A stretch of DNA of 64,000 bases from JAXLRU01 sp046330935 (GTDB lineage Bacteria > Actinomycetota > Actinomycetes > Actinomycetales > Kineosporiaceae), in NCBI GenBank assembly GCA_046330935.1, contig JAXLRU010000008.1:62001-126000 (forward strand). Direction: 5' to 3'. Below are positions 41,711 through 49,802 of this stretch, in pieces. Under the pieces are notes generated by a model, which worked only from the letters and a program-made list of their open reading frames with translations, did no database searches and was not told the DNA's origin. Every line of letters starts with the position of its first letter. The stretch's first letter is position 1. A program made the position numbers and the translations under genes.

Positions 41711-42616
41711 ACCGACCGGCATGAACCCCTCGCGCCAGATCATGTCCATCGCCGCCATGGTGACCCGCACGCAGCCGTGGGAGGCGGGGGTGGGCGGCAC
41801 GCTCGGGTAGCCGTGCACGGCGATGCCGCGGGGGTGGAAGTACTTGGGCCGGTAGAGCCGGCCGAGGTCGGAGGTGCGCCAGCCGTCGACCTGCCAGGCG
41901 ACGCGGAAGCTGCCCTGGGGCGTAGTGGCGGTGGCGCGGTCACCGTCGGGCTGGGTGTAGGTGCGGCCCGAGCCGGTGGAGACGTCGAGGACCAGCGTGG
42001 TGCGGCCGTCGCGGACCACGGCGAGCAGCTGGCGCCGGAGGTCGATCACCATGGCGTCGCCGCGGACGTCGGGTGCCCACCGCACGCCCTGGTCGAGCGC
42101 GCGCCTGGTGGCCGGGCCCACGACGCCGTCGCGGCCCAGGCCGGAGGCCTTCTGCAGGGCGACGACGGCGTGGTGCGTGGCGTCGCCGAAGGCGCCGTCG
42201 GGGGTGCCGAGCCAGTACCCGAGATCGCGCAGGCGCTCCTGCAGCGCGCGCACCTGCGGGCCCTCGTCGCCCTGCCGCAGCCTGAGGTTCGGGGACGCCG
42301 TCGGCGTCGCGCCCGTGGTGGGAGGGGTCGTGAGCGTCGGTGAGGGCGCCGTGGTGGTGGGCTGCGGGGTCGCCGAGGTCGCCACCGGCTCGCTCGTGCC
42401 GACCCCCGCGCTGGTGCCCGCACTCGGAGTCGTGTCGGTCGGCAGGGGGTCGGTAGGCGAGGTGTCGGTCGGCTCGGTGTCGGAGGGTGAGGGTTGAACG
42501 GGCACCGAGGAGCGGCTGGGGCTGGGGGCCGACGTCGTCGTGCTGCCGCATCCGGCCAGGAGGACGGCCGCGGCGGCGAGGGGGACGGCCACCAGGGGCA
42601 GGCGCGGAGAACTCAC
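41690..42616 (-). CDS. L,D-transpeptidase lipoprotein with peptidoglycan-binding domain
   Basis: Cell-wall cross-linking enzyme of 308 residues. A lipobox LLAGC gives the lipid-modified Cys at about 23, a Ser/Thr/Pro-rich linker runs to about 105, then a PG_binding_1 domain (LRLRQGDEGPQVRALQERL) and the YkuD catalytic domain with IAVHGY and SHGCVRV (active Cys about 287). It forms 3-3 cross-links or acts on stem peptides. The GTG overlaps the stop of a short upstream gene (GTGA), so they are coupled. Confidence 0.93.
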   Translation of the reverse strand: MSSPRLPLVAVPLAAAAVLLAGCGSTTTSAPSPSRSSVPVQPSPSDTEPTDTSPTDPLPTDTTPSAGTSAGVGTSEPVATSATPQPTTTAPSPTLTTPPTTGATPTASPNLRLRQGDEGPQVRALQERLRDLGYWLGTPDGAFGDATHHAVVALQKASGLGRDGVVGPATRRALDQGVRWAPDVRGDAMVIDLRRQLLAVVRDGRTTLVLDVSTGSGRTYTQPDGDRATATTPQGSFRVAWQVDGWRTSDLGRLYRPKYFHPRGIAVHGYPSVPPTPASHGCVRVTMAAMDMIWREGFMPVGSRVVVL

Positions 42617-42804
42617 AGCACCATCCGGAGCGGGTCGGGCGCGCGCGGCGCGAGCGTCTCCACCGCATTCTCGACGAGGTGGTTCAGGCGGGCCAGTGCG
42701 AGGTCGGCCGCGGGGACGTCACCGCGCGAGCGGGCCTGGGCGTAGGCCTCGCGCTGCTGGGCGATGCGGGCGCGGAGGTCCTCGACGTCGGGCTCGTGCA
42801 GCAT
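42613..42804 (-). CDS. Small helical protein coupled to the L,D-transpeptidase gene
   Basis: Protein of 63 residues from the ATG at 42804, which has a strong GGAGG site 7 bases upstream. It is rich in Glu, Arg, Ala and Gln (EDLRARIAQQREAYAQA and ADLALARLNHLVENAVE), so probably two amphipathic helices. No family is recognised. The stop overlaps the start of the transpeptidase gene. It might regulate or chaperone cell-wall synthesis, but that is only inferred from coupling. Confidence 0.6.
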   Translation of the reverse strand: MLHEPDVEDLRARIAQQREAYAQARSRGDVPAADLALARLNHLVENAVETLAPRAPDPLRMVL

Positions 42805-42960
42805 CCCTGCCTCCAGGTCGTGGCTCGGTGCGGCGGGTGCCCCGATGCGGGGCCACCCGCCTGCGTCACGTGTCCGGTCCACTCTCGCCCGCGGTCATTG
42901 CACGGGGCGGGTCGAGCGCTTTGCGGTCCTGTGACGACTGTTCACCGAACGCGTCGGAGG

Positions 42961-44151
42961 TCAGGCCCAGGGGTCGAGGACGACCTTGATGCAGCCGTCC
43001 TCCTTCTTCTGGAACGTCTCGTACATGGCGGGCGCCTGGCTCATGCCCACCCGGTGGGTGACGAAGTCGGCGAGGCCCAGCGGGTCCCCCGACTGCGTGA
43101 GCAGCGGGATGATGTCGTCGGTCCAGCGGCGCACGTTGGCCTGGCCCATCCGCACCGTCACCTGGCGGTCGAAGAGCTCCATCATCGGCACCGGGTCGAG
43201 CTCGCCGCCGTAGACGCCGCTGATCGACAGGGTGCCGCCGCGGCGCACCGACTTCATCGCCGCGTGCAGGGCCGCCATCCGGTCGATCGCCGCCTTGTCG
43301 ATGAACGGCTTGGAGACGACGTCGGGCAGCAGCCCGGCGGCGGTCTGGGCGAGCTTGGCCCGGGGCGAGCCGTGGGCCTCCATGCCCACGGCCTCGATCA
43401 CCGAGTCGGGGCCGCGCCCCTGGGTGAGCTCGATCAGCGTGCCGGGGACGTCGTCGACCTCGCTGACGTCGAGGGTCTCGATGCCGTGCCGGTTGGCCAT
43501 GGCGAGGCGCTCGGGCACGAGGTCGAGGCCGATGACGCGGTCGGCCCCGCGGTGCAGGGCGATGCGCGCGGCCATCTGACCGATCGGGCCGAGCCCGAAG
43601 ACGGCGACGGTGCCGCCGGGCGGGACGTCGGCGTAGGACACGGCCTGCCAGGCGGTCGGCAGGACGTCGGAGAGGAAGAGGAACTGCTCGTCGGCGACGC
43701 CCTCGGGCACCGGGACCGGCCCGTAGTGGGCCTGGGGGACGCGCAGGTACTGCGCCTGGCCGCCGGGCACCGCCCCGTAGAGGGAGGTGTAGCCGAACAG
43801 CGCGGCGCCCTTGCCCTGGCTGCGCACCTGCGTGGTCTCGCACTGCGACTGGAAGCCCAGCGTGCACAGGTAGCAGCTGCCGCAGGAGATGTTGAACGGC
43901 ACGACGACGCGGTCGCCGGGCTTGATGTGGGTGACGGCCTCGCCGACCTCCTCCACGACACCCATCGGCTCGTGGCCGAGGATGTCGCCCTCGGTCATGT
44001 ACGGCGCCAGCACCTCGTACAGGTGCAGGTCGGAGCCGCACACTGCGGTCGACGTCACGCGGATGACGGCGTCGGTGGGCTCCTCGATCTTCGGGTCGGG
44101 GACCTCCTCGACGCGGACGTCGCGCTTGCCGTGCCAGGTCACTGCCTTCAT
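42961..44151 (-). CDS. Zinc-dependent alcohol dehydrogenase
   Basis: MDR-superfamily dehydrogenase of 396 residues. Catalytic zinc ligands are in AVCGSDLH (about 37-44) and GHEPMG (about 59-64). The structural zinc site CGSCYLCTLGFQSQC (about 90-104) is present and the Rossmann motif is VFGLGPIGQMAA (about 185). The length and insertions fit the glutathione-independent formaldehyde dehydrogenase-like group. GGAGG lies 8 bases before the ATG, which overlaps the upstream SRPBCC stop (ATGA). The substrate is unknown; aldehyde or alcohol detoxification is plausible. Confidence 0.9.
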   Translation of the reverse strand: MKAVTWHGKRDVRVEEVPDPKIEEPTDAVIRVTSTAVCGSDLHLYEVLAPYMTEGDILGHEPMGVVEEVGEAVTHIKPGDRVVVPFNISCGSCYLCTLGFQSQCETTQVRSQGKGAALFGYTSLYGAVPGGQAQYLRVPQAHYGPVPVPEGVADEQFLFLSDVLPTAWQAVSYADVPPGGTVAVFGLGPIGQMAARIALHRGADRVIGLDLVPERLAMANRHGIETLDVSEVDDVPGTLIELTQGRGPDSVIEAVGMEAHGSPRAKLAQTAAGLLPDVVSKPFIDKAAIDRMAALHAAMKSVRRGGTLSISGVYGGELDPVPMMELFDRQVTVRMGQANVRRWTDDIIPLLTQSGDPLGLADFVTHRVGMSQAPAMYETFQKKEDGCIKVVLDPWA

Positions 44152-44663
44152 GAAGGGGCCTCCGTCGAGAGATGGGTGTGGGGCCGGGCCGCGCCGCCCT
44201 CGGCGAGCATCGCGAGGCGGCGCAGGGTCTCCCGGTTGCGGACGACGAGGGCGGCCTTGCGCAGGGGCGGCGGGACGAGGCGTCCCGGGCCCTTGGTGGC
44301 GTCCTCGCCCAGCACGATCACGCAGCCGCCGGCACCGTTGGTGCCCTCGCCGATGCCCTCGCCGCCCGCGGCGTCCAGGGGCAGGAGGCGGATGTCGACG
44401 GTCGCCTCGCCGGCGGGCCAGCCGCGAGCCTGCAGCACGAGCCGCTGCCCGGGCACACTGCTGAGCACGTGCGTGCTGTCGTTGATCAGCGCGGGCCACA
44501 GCCCGAACGAGTGGTGCAGGCGGGCGCCCTGGGCGGGCCAGGTGTCGTCGACGGCGCGCACGCGCGAGGCGCCGACGACCCAGGAGGCGTAGAGCCATCC
44601 GTCGGTGAGCACGTCGAAGACGGCCTGCGGCGTGGCGCTGGTGGTGTGGCGTACCTCGATCAC
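44148..44663 (-). CDS. SRPBCC family protein
   Basis: Protein of 171 residues with the START/Bet v1-like helix-grip fold: IEVRHTTSATPQAVFDVLTDGWLYASWV at the N-terminus (blocks at about 2-29), HSFGLWPALIND, LVLQARGWPAG and the long C-terminal helix around LVPPPLRKAALVVRNRETLRRL. The family binds hydrophobic ligands. Coupled by ATGA overlap to the alcohol dehydrogenase gene, it may act on or carry the same substrate. Confidence 0.83.
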   Translation of the reverse strand: MIEVRHTTSATPQAVFDVLTDGWLYASWVVGASRVRAVDDTWPAQGARLHHSFGLWPALINDSTHVLSSVPGQRLVLQARGWPAGEATVDIRLLPLDAAGGEGIGEGTNGAGGCVIVLGEDATKGPGRLVPPPLRKAALVVRNRETLRRLAMLAEGGAARPHTHLSTEAPS

Positions 44664-44719
44664 GCTGGGGAAGTACCCGGTTGCTCCAGGTTCAGACAGG
44701 CGGCCTCACGCGCGAGGGT

Positions 44720-45181
44720 TCAGACCCGGGCGCGCCACACGTCGTCGTCGTTGAGGTGGCCGGTGACGTGCTCGGGAAGCTTCTGCTGCGCGAGGTCGGC
44801 GAGCGAGACGGCCTCGAGGACCGAGCGCATCGTGGCCCGCAGCGCCACCCAGGTGTCGCGCAGGGAGGTCGCGGCGCCGCCGTACTCCATGTCCTCGGGC
44901 CGGGCGCCCGCGATGTTCGCCAAGGGGCCGTCGACGGCGCGGATGACGTCGGCGACCGTGATCTCGGTGGCGGGGCGGGCCAGGCGGTAGCCGCCGTCGA
45001 CGCCGCGGCGCGACTGGACGAGCCCGGCGGTGCGCAGCTCGGCGAGGATGTTCAGCAGGAAGGCCAGCGGGATCTGCTGCGCGGTCGCCACGCTCTCCGT
45101 CTTGATCCACCCCTCCTCGCTGCGGGCGGCGAGCTCGGCGGCGGCGCGGACGGCGTAGTCGGTCTTCGCGGAGATGCGCAC
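44720..45181 (-). CDS. Rrf2 family regulator without cluster cysteines
   Basis: Winged-helix regulator of 153 residues opening MRISAKTDYAVRAA, the Rrf2 signature, with LLNILAELRTAGLVQSRRGVDGGYRLA near 42-70. IscR- and NsrR-type members carry three Cys in the second half; this protein has no Cys at all, so it cannot bind an Fe-S cluster in that way and must respond to something else, as CymR does. It has its own short transcript or heads the SRPBCC-dehydrogenase run 57 bases downstream. Confidence 0.88.
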   Translation of the reverse strand: MRISAKTDYAVRAAAELAARSEEGWIKTESVATAQQIPLAFLLNILAELRTAGLVQSRRGVDGGYRLARPATEITVADVIRAVDGPLANIAGARPEDMEYGGAATSLRDTWVALRATMRSVLEAVSLADLAQQKLPEHVTGHLNDDDVWRARV

Positions 45182-45206
45182 CCCGCCATGATGCCGCCTC
45201 CCGGGG

Positions 45207-47264
45207 CTACTGGGGTGCAGGCATGGGAAGCCGGCCGCCCCCGCGCGCCGCCCGCGGCCCGGAAGCGGGGGAGACGGCCTCCGTCCTGCTCGGTGCCGGT
45301 GCCGGCGCGGGCGCGGGTGTCGGTTCCGACGCCGCCGCCGGCGCGACGGCGTCCTGCAGCGGCCAGGGGACGCTCGTCACCATCACCCCGGGCATGAACA
45401 GCAGCCGCGTCTTCAGCCGCAGCGCGGTCTGGTTGTGCAGCAGGTGCTCCCACCAGCGCCCCACGACGTACTCGGGGACGAACACCGTGACGACGTCGCG
45501 CTCGCCCTTGCCGCGCAGGTCGCGCAGGTACTCCACGACGGGGCGGCCGATCTCGCGGTAGGGGGAGTCGACGACCACGAGGGGGACGTCGAGGTCGGCC
45601 CGCGCCCAGTCGTCCCAGAGCTGGTCGGTCTCGTCGGCGTCGACGCGGACGGTGAGGGCGCGCAGGCTCGTGGGGCGCGTCGCCTTGGCGTAGGCGACCG
45701 CGCGCAGCGTGGGCAGGTGGAGGCGGCTGACGAGAACGACGCCGTGGTTGCGGGTGGGCAGCAGGACGCGGGGGTCGCCGGTGCTCCAGCGGGTGTCGGC
45801 GTGGACACGGTCGTAGTGGCCGTGGATGCCCTTCATCACCAGGAAGAGCGCGATCATCGCGACGACGGCGATCCAGGCGCCGGTGAGCAGTTTCGTGGCG
45901 GCGACGATGACGAGCACGACGGCGGTGACGGACGCGCCGACGGCGTTGATGGCCTGCGAGCGGCGCATCCGCCTGCGCGCCCGCGGGGCCAGGACGGTGG
46001 TCGTGAGCTCCCGTTGCCAGTGCCGGACCATGCCGATCTGGCTGAGGGTGAACGAGACGAACACGCCGATGATGTAGAGCTGGATGAGGCGGGTGGTGTC
46101 GGCGCGGAACGCGACGACGAGCACGGCCGCCGCCCCCGACAGCGCGACGATCCCGTTGCTGAAGACGAGCCGGTCGCCGCGGTTGTGCAGCTGGCGCGGC
46201 AGGTAGGAGTCGCGGGCGAGGATCGAGGCGAGCACGGGGAAGCCGTTGTAGGCGGTGTTCGCGGCGAGGACGAGGATGCCCGCCGTCGCTGCCTGCAGCA
46301 GCGCGTAGAGCGGGCCGCCGCCGAACACGGCGTGGCCGATCTGGGCCAGCGCGGTGGGCTGCACCCAGCCCTCGGGTGCGCCGATGAGGTGTTCCGCCTT
46401 CTCGGGCCGGTGCACGTGCGTGGTCGCGGCCAGCACGGTGATCCCGGCGAACATCGTGACGGCGAGCACGCCCATCGCCACGAGCGTGGCGGCGGCGTTG
46501 CGCGACTTCGGCCGCCGGAACGCCGGGACGCCGTTGCTGATCGCCTCGACGCCGGTGAGGGCGGTGCAGCCGCTCGCGAAGGCGCGCAGCACGAGGACGG
46601 CCACCATCAGCCCGGCCGCATGGTGCACGGGCTGCACGCCGTACCCGGCGCTGACCGCGGTGAGCGTGTCCCCGCGCACCAGGCGCACCCCGGCCCAGCC
46701 GAACATCACCAGCACGATCCCGATGAACGTGTACGTGGGCACCGCGAAGCCCTTGCCCGACTCCTTCACCCCCCGCAGGTTGACGAGCGTGAGCAGCGCG
46801 ACGAACAGAAGCGCCAGCAGCACCTTGTGGCGGTTGAGGGTGGGGAAGTAGGAGGTGATGGCCTCGGTGCCCGCCACGATCGACACGGCGACGGTGAGGA
46901 CGTAGTCGACGAGCAGGGCGCTGGCCGCCACCAGGCCGGCGGTGGGGCCGATGTTGGTGCGGCTGACCACGTAGGCGCCGCCGCCCTCGGGGTAGGCGTG
47001 GCACGTCTGCCGGTAGGAGGCCACGACCACCACGAGCAGCAGCGCGATGGCTGCGGCGATGGGCAGGCTGAGGTGCATCAGCGCCAGGCCGCCGAGGGCC
47101 AGGACGCCGATGATCTCCTGCGTCGCGTAGGCGACGGAGGAGATGGGATCGCTGCAGAACACCGGCAGCGCGAGCGTCTTGGGCAGCAGCTGTTCGTCGA
47201 GGCTGTCGCTCGGCAGCGCCTCCCCGACGACGAGGCGCTTGGTGCTGACGCGGGTGCGGGGCAT
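45207..47264 (-). CDS. KimA-like potassium uptake protein (APC superfamily)
   Basis: Membrane transporter of 685 residues with about 12 helices in the first ~470 residues and a cytoplasmic C-terminal domain. LDEQLLPKTLALPVFCSDPISSVAYATQEI (blocks at about 22-51), SYRQTCHAYPEGGGAYVVS and LLVDYVLTVAVSIVAGTEAI closely resemble B. subtilis KimA, a proton-potassium symporter inhibited by c-di-AMP. The ATG at 47264 has a GAGGAAG site and begins the conserved part. No c-di-AMP riboswitch was seen in the leader. The potassium assignment is from family likeness. Confidence 0.85.
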   Translation of the reverse strand: MPRTRVSTKRLVVGEALPSDSLDEQLLPKTLALPVFCSDPISSVAYATQEIIGVLALGGLALMHLSLPIAAAIALLLVVVVASYRQTCHAYPEGGGAYVVSRTNIGPTAGLVAASALLVDYVLTVAVSIVAGTEAITSYFPTLNRHKVLLALLFVALLTLVNLRGVKESGKGFAVPTYTFIGIVLVMFGWAGVRLVRGDTLTAVSAGYGVQPVHHAAGLMVAVLVLRAFASGCTALTGVEAISNGVPAFRRPKSRNAAATLVAMGVLAVTMFAGITVLAATTHVHRPEKAEHLIGAPEGWVQPTALAQIGHAVFGGGPLYALLQAATAGILVLAANTAYNGFPVLASILARDSYLPRQLHNRGDRLVFSNGIVALSGAAAVLVVAFRADTTRLIQLYIIGVFVSFTLSQIGMVRHWQRELTTTVLAPRARRRMRRSQAINAVGASVTAVVLVIVAATKLLTGAWIAVVAMIALFLVMKGIHGHYDRVHADTRWSTGDPRVLLPTRNHGVVLVSRLHLPTLRAVAYAKATRPTSLRALTVRVDADETDQLWDDWARADLDVPLVVVDSPYREIGRPVVEYLRDLRGKGERDVVTVFVPEYVVGRWWEHLLHNQTALRLKTRLLFMPGVMVTSVPWPLQDAVAPAAASEPTPAPAPAPAPSRTEAVSPASGPRAARGGGRLPMPAPQ

Positions 47265-47458
47265 GGGGTGCTTCCTCAGGACGGCGGTCTCGTGCACTCC
47301 AGAGTGCATCGGTGCCCGGGGCGGAGCCGCCAGGGACCTTGACGCGTCCTTGACGCCGTCCGCGCGCTTCTTGACGGGTGACCGCACGTGGGACGCTCGG
47401 ACGGGCCATGGGGGCGCGCGAAGGCGCCGGGATTCAGGCGTGAAGGGGGAGGACGACG

Positions 47459-47731
47459 ATGTGGTGGCGCCGGTCCCTCGCATGGAGACTCGCGGGGGCT
47501 CTCAGGAGAGCGCTGCAATCGTGGAGGCAGCGGCCGCGCCCGCCACTTCGTGACAGCGCCGGGATCTCCGCCGGGTTGTTCGTGATCACACCCCTGGGCC
47601 TGCTCGGCGCCGGTGTCCAGGCGCTCCGTCTGCTCGATGCCCGGTCGTTGCTCGCGATCCCCGCGGTAGCGGCGCTCGCCGCAGTGGTCACCCTCGAGGC
47701 CTGGTACGTCCGGAGGCCCGTCCGGGAGTGA
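47459..47731 (+). CDS. Small membrane protein
   Basis: Protein of 90 residues: a Trp/Arg-rich N-terminus (MWWRRSLAWRLAG) followed by two hydrophobic helices (about 37-56 and 62-80). No family is recognised. Support comes from the strong GGGGGAGG ribosome site just before the ATG and typical codon use. It is divergent from the KimA-like gene. Function unknown. Confidence 0.6.
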   Translation: MWWRRSLAWRLAGALRRALQSWRQRPRPPLRDSAGISAGLFVITPLGLLGAGVQALRLLDARSLLAIPAVAALAAVVTLEAWYVRRPVRE

Positions 47732-47807
47732 CTCGTGCGAGCTGCGCCCAATCGCGGACCGCACCCTTCTCCGCAGCCCAGGGCATCGCTCGTCATGTAC
47801 AACAACA

Positions 47808-47836
47808 TTGACATCGTGTCCGGTGCGCTTTACCTT
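47808..47836 (+). promoter_or_regulatory. Predicted sigma-70-type promoter
   Basis: A perfect -35 TTGACA (47808-47813) is followed by 17 bases and a -10 TACCTT (47831-47836), upstream of the membrane protein/XRE pair. This is the best consensus promoter in the window. Confidence 0.65.
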
Positions 47837-47839
47837 CGA

Positions 47840-47861
47840 GATGTCGAAGAAGTTTGACATC
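47840..47861. promoter_or_regulatory. Operator candidate for the XRE regulator
   Basis: GATGTC (47840-47845) and GACATC (47856-47861) form an inverted repeat with 10 bases between, just after the -10 box. A third GACATC lies at 47810-47815, overlapping the -35. Binding by the downstream XRE protein would block transcription. Confidence 0.5.
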
Positions 47862-47874
47862 GCCGGGAGGGGCC

Positions 47875-48300
47875 GTGGGGTTCGAGCAGGCACAGAAGGC
47901 ATGGGGACTGGCGCTGGCGGTGGTCGTGACCGCCGTCTACCTGGTCGTGGTCGCGGCTCGAGCGGTGACGGACGGCCTCCCGCTGGCCGAGGTGGCCTGG
48001 CAGGGGCCGATGCTGTGCACCGTCGTCGCGGGGGGTGTGCTCTACGGCGTCGCGCGGGCGGTGGCCGGCTGGCGGTTACGCGGACGGATCCTCGTGGACG
48101 AGCGTGACGTCGCGATCGGGCGCCGGGCCGAGGAGGTCGGGTCGGGGCTGACGGGGCTGGCCGTCCTCGTCGTCCTGGTGATGCTGGCCCTGGACGCCGA
48201 GCCGTTCTGGGTGGCGCACGTGCTGTTCCTCGGCTCGTTCCTGGGGTCGGTGGCGGGCACCGGCGCGGCCCTGGCCGCCTACCGCGACGGGCTGCCGTGA
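47875..48300 (+). CDS. DUF2178-like membrane protein paired with XRE regulator
   Basis: Membrane protein of 141 residues with four helices in two pairs (about 10-60 and 85-135). Between them is RILVDERDVAIGRRAEEV, like the DERDxxI motif of DUF2178 proteins. GTG at 47875 is chosen because GGGAGG sits just upstream; an in-frame TTG at 47854 is weaker. The GTG of the XRE gene overlaps its stop (GTGA). Such two-gene units of a membrane protein and a small HTH protein are widespread with unknown function; a membrane-sensed switch is a reasonable guess. Confidence 0.75.
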   Translation: MGFEQAQKAWGLALAVVVTAVYLVVVAARAVTDGLPLAEVAWQGPMLCTVVAGGVLYGVARAVAGWRLRGRILVDERDVAIGRRAEEVGSGLTGLAVLVVLVMLALDAEPFWVAHVLFLGSFLGSVAGTGAALAAYRDGLP

Positions 48301-48518
48301 CGCCCAAGCCGACCCGGGTCACCAACCGGATCCGGGTGCTGCGCTTCGAGGCCGGCGAGATGACGCAGGCCCAGCTCGCCGAGCAGGTGGGGGTGACCCG
48401 CCAGACGGTCATCGCCATCGAGTCCGGCCGCTACTCGCCGTCCCTGGAGACGGCGTTCCGGATCGCCCGGGTCTTCGGGCGACCCCTCGACGAGGTCTTC
48501 CAGTACGACGAGGCGTGA
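48297..48518 (+). CDS. XRE-family helix-turn-helix regulator
   Basis: Small DNA-binding protein of 73 residues consisting of one HTH_3 domain: IRVLRFEAGEMTQAQLAEQVGVTRQTVIAIESGRYSPSLETAF in blocks at about 12-54, ending VFGRPLDEVFQYDE, as in the YozG/Cro-like group that pairs with DUF2178 proteins. It probably binds the GACATC repeats upstream of its operon. Confidence 0.9.
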   Translation: MTPKPTRVTNRIRVLRFEAGEMTQAQLAEQVGVTRQTVIAIESGRYSPSLETAFRIARVFGRPLDEVFQYDEA

Positions 48519-48559
48519 CGCCGTCCGCCCGGCACTCCGAGATGAGGAGCGGTGCGCGC

Positions 48560-49549
48560 ATGTCCACCGACGCCCCCACCACCATGGCCGCCGTCGTCCA
48601 CTCGCGTTACGGCGAGGCCGGCTCACTGATCCCTGCGCGGCTGCCGGTGCCGGTTCCGGGCAAGGGCGAGGTGCTCGTCCGCGTGCGGGCCGTGGCCCTG
48701 AACCCGGCCGACGTGTTCTTCCTGCGCGGACGACCCGCGATGGTCCGCCTCGCGTGCGGGCTGACCCGGCCCCGCAACCCCGTCCGCGGCCAGGACGTCG
48801 CGGGTGTCGTCGAGGCGCTCGGCCCCGGGGTCGAGGGCGTCGCGGTGGGGGAGGAGGTGTTCGGTGGCGCCAGGGGCGGCTTGGCGGAGCTGGCCGTGGC
48901 GCGCGCCGACCACGTCGTGCCGCTTCCGCCGGGCGTGCCGTTCGACCTGGCCGCGGCCTCCGTCATGACAGGGCTGGCCGCCATCGCCGCCCTGCGCAGG
49001 GCGGGGGCGCAGGCTGGGGAGCGGATCCTCGTCGTCGGCGCCTCCGGCGGCATCGGCACCCTCGTCGTGCAGCTCGCGGTGGCTCAGGGGCTGGAGGTCA
49101 CCGGCGTGTGCTCGTCGGCGAACGTCGAGCTGGTCCGCAGCCTGGGGGCGTCCCAGGTCGTCGACTACACGACGCAGGACGTGCTGGCGTGCGGCGGCGG
49201 GTTCGACGTCGTCCTCGACAACGTGGGCGCCCACCGGATGACCGACCTCGCCCGGCTGCTGCGGCCCGGCGGGCGGGTGTTGCCGAACTCCGGGATGCCG
49301 GGGCCCGATGGCGGAGCGCTGGCGAGGGTCCTCAAGGCGTCGGCCCTCGGCGTGCTCCACCGTGGGCGCTACCGGGTGTTCACCTCGGGCCCGAACCCCG
49401 ACGACCTGGCCGCGCTCCGTGTGCACCTCGCCGACGGGACTCTTCGGCCCGTGATCGAGGGCCGGTACCCGCTGGACGCCGCCGCCGAGGCGATGGCGCG
49501 GGTGGCGACCGGGCACGTCGCGGGCAAGGTCGTGGTCACCCTCCCGTGA
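48560..49549 (+). CDS. Quinone-oxidoreductase-like MDR enzyme
   Basis: NAD(P)-dependent zinc-free MDR oxidoreductase of 329 residues. MAAVVHSRYGEAGSL begins the GroES-like domain, GQDVAGVVEALGPGV is near 78, and the cofactor motif VVGASGGIGTLVVQLA is near 158. No Cys/His zinc site is present, as in quinone reductases and NAD(P)-dependent reductases of the YhdH/zeta-crystallin type. The C-terminal sequence RYPLDAAAEAMARV...GKVVVTLP is duplicated, with divergence, 7.3 kb downstream. The ATG at 48560 has GAGGAG about 11 bases before it. Confidence 0.88.
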   Translation: MSTDAPTTMAAVVHSRYGEAGSLIPARLPVPVPGKGEVLVRVRAVALNPADVFFLRGRPAMVRLACGLTRPRNPVRGQDVAGVVEALGPGVEGVAVGEEVFGGARGGLAELAVARADHVVPLPPGVPFDLAAASVMTGLAAIAALRRAGAQAGERILVVGASGGIGTLVVQLAVAQGLEVTGVCSSANVELVRSLGASQVVDYTTQDVLACGGGFDVVLDNVGAHRMTDLARLLRPGGRVLPNSGMPGPDGGALARVLKASALGVLHRGRYRVFTSGPNPDDLAALRVHLADGTLRPVIEGRYPLDAAAEAMARVATGHVAGKVVVTLP

Positions 49550-49552
49550 GGT
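49463..49552 (+). repeat. 3' end of oxidoreductase gene, left copy of island-flanking repeat
   Basis: These 90 bases cover the last 29 codons of the oxidoreductase gene, including the stop. They match 56726-56815 at about 76 of 90 positions, mostly differing at third codon positions. The RHS block lies between the two copies. Confidence 0.75.
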
Positions 49553-49802
49553 CGGCCCCGCTGGCGTCCGGCTTGGCCGCACACCCGAGCCCGAGTACCG
49601 GGCTGGAACGCTTCTTGCCGACAACGCCGCCAGGTACGCGGCGGGCGGTCAGCCACGCTCGGTGGCAGAACACACACGCCGCGCCTCGGTTTATCCCCCG
49701 TTCGGCCGATGGTTGGCGATGGGGACGTCGGCCAGGGCTGCGGGGCCGCGAGTTTGGGGTATGCCGCGCTGACGGGGTGTGTGCCGAGCGGGTTCGCGGG
49801 CT
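49550..49802. other. Intergenic region before the RHS gene
   Basis: 253 bases with no supported gene. This is the left edge of the RHS block and must contain the RHS promoter. No clear -10/-35 pair or ribosome site was found near the assumed start, which is why the RHS start is uncertain. Confidence 0.4.

Noticed and set aside
47434..47814. Minus-strand frame over the small membrane protein gene
   Set aside because: No ribosome site or protein-like composition; the plus strand has a strong site and two clear helices.
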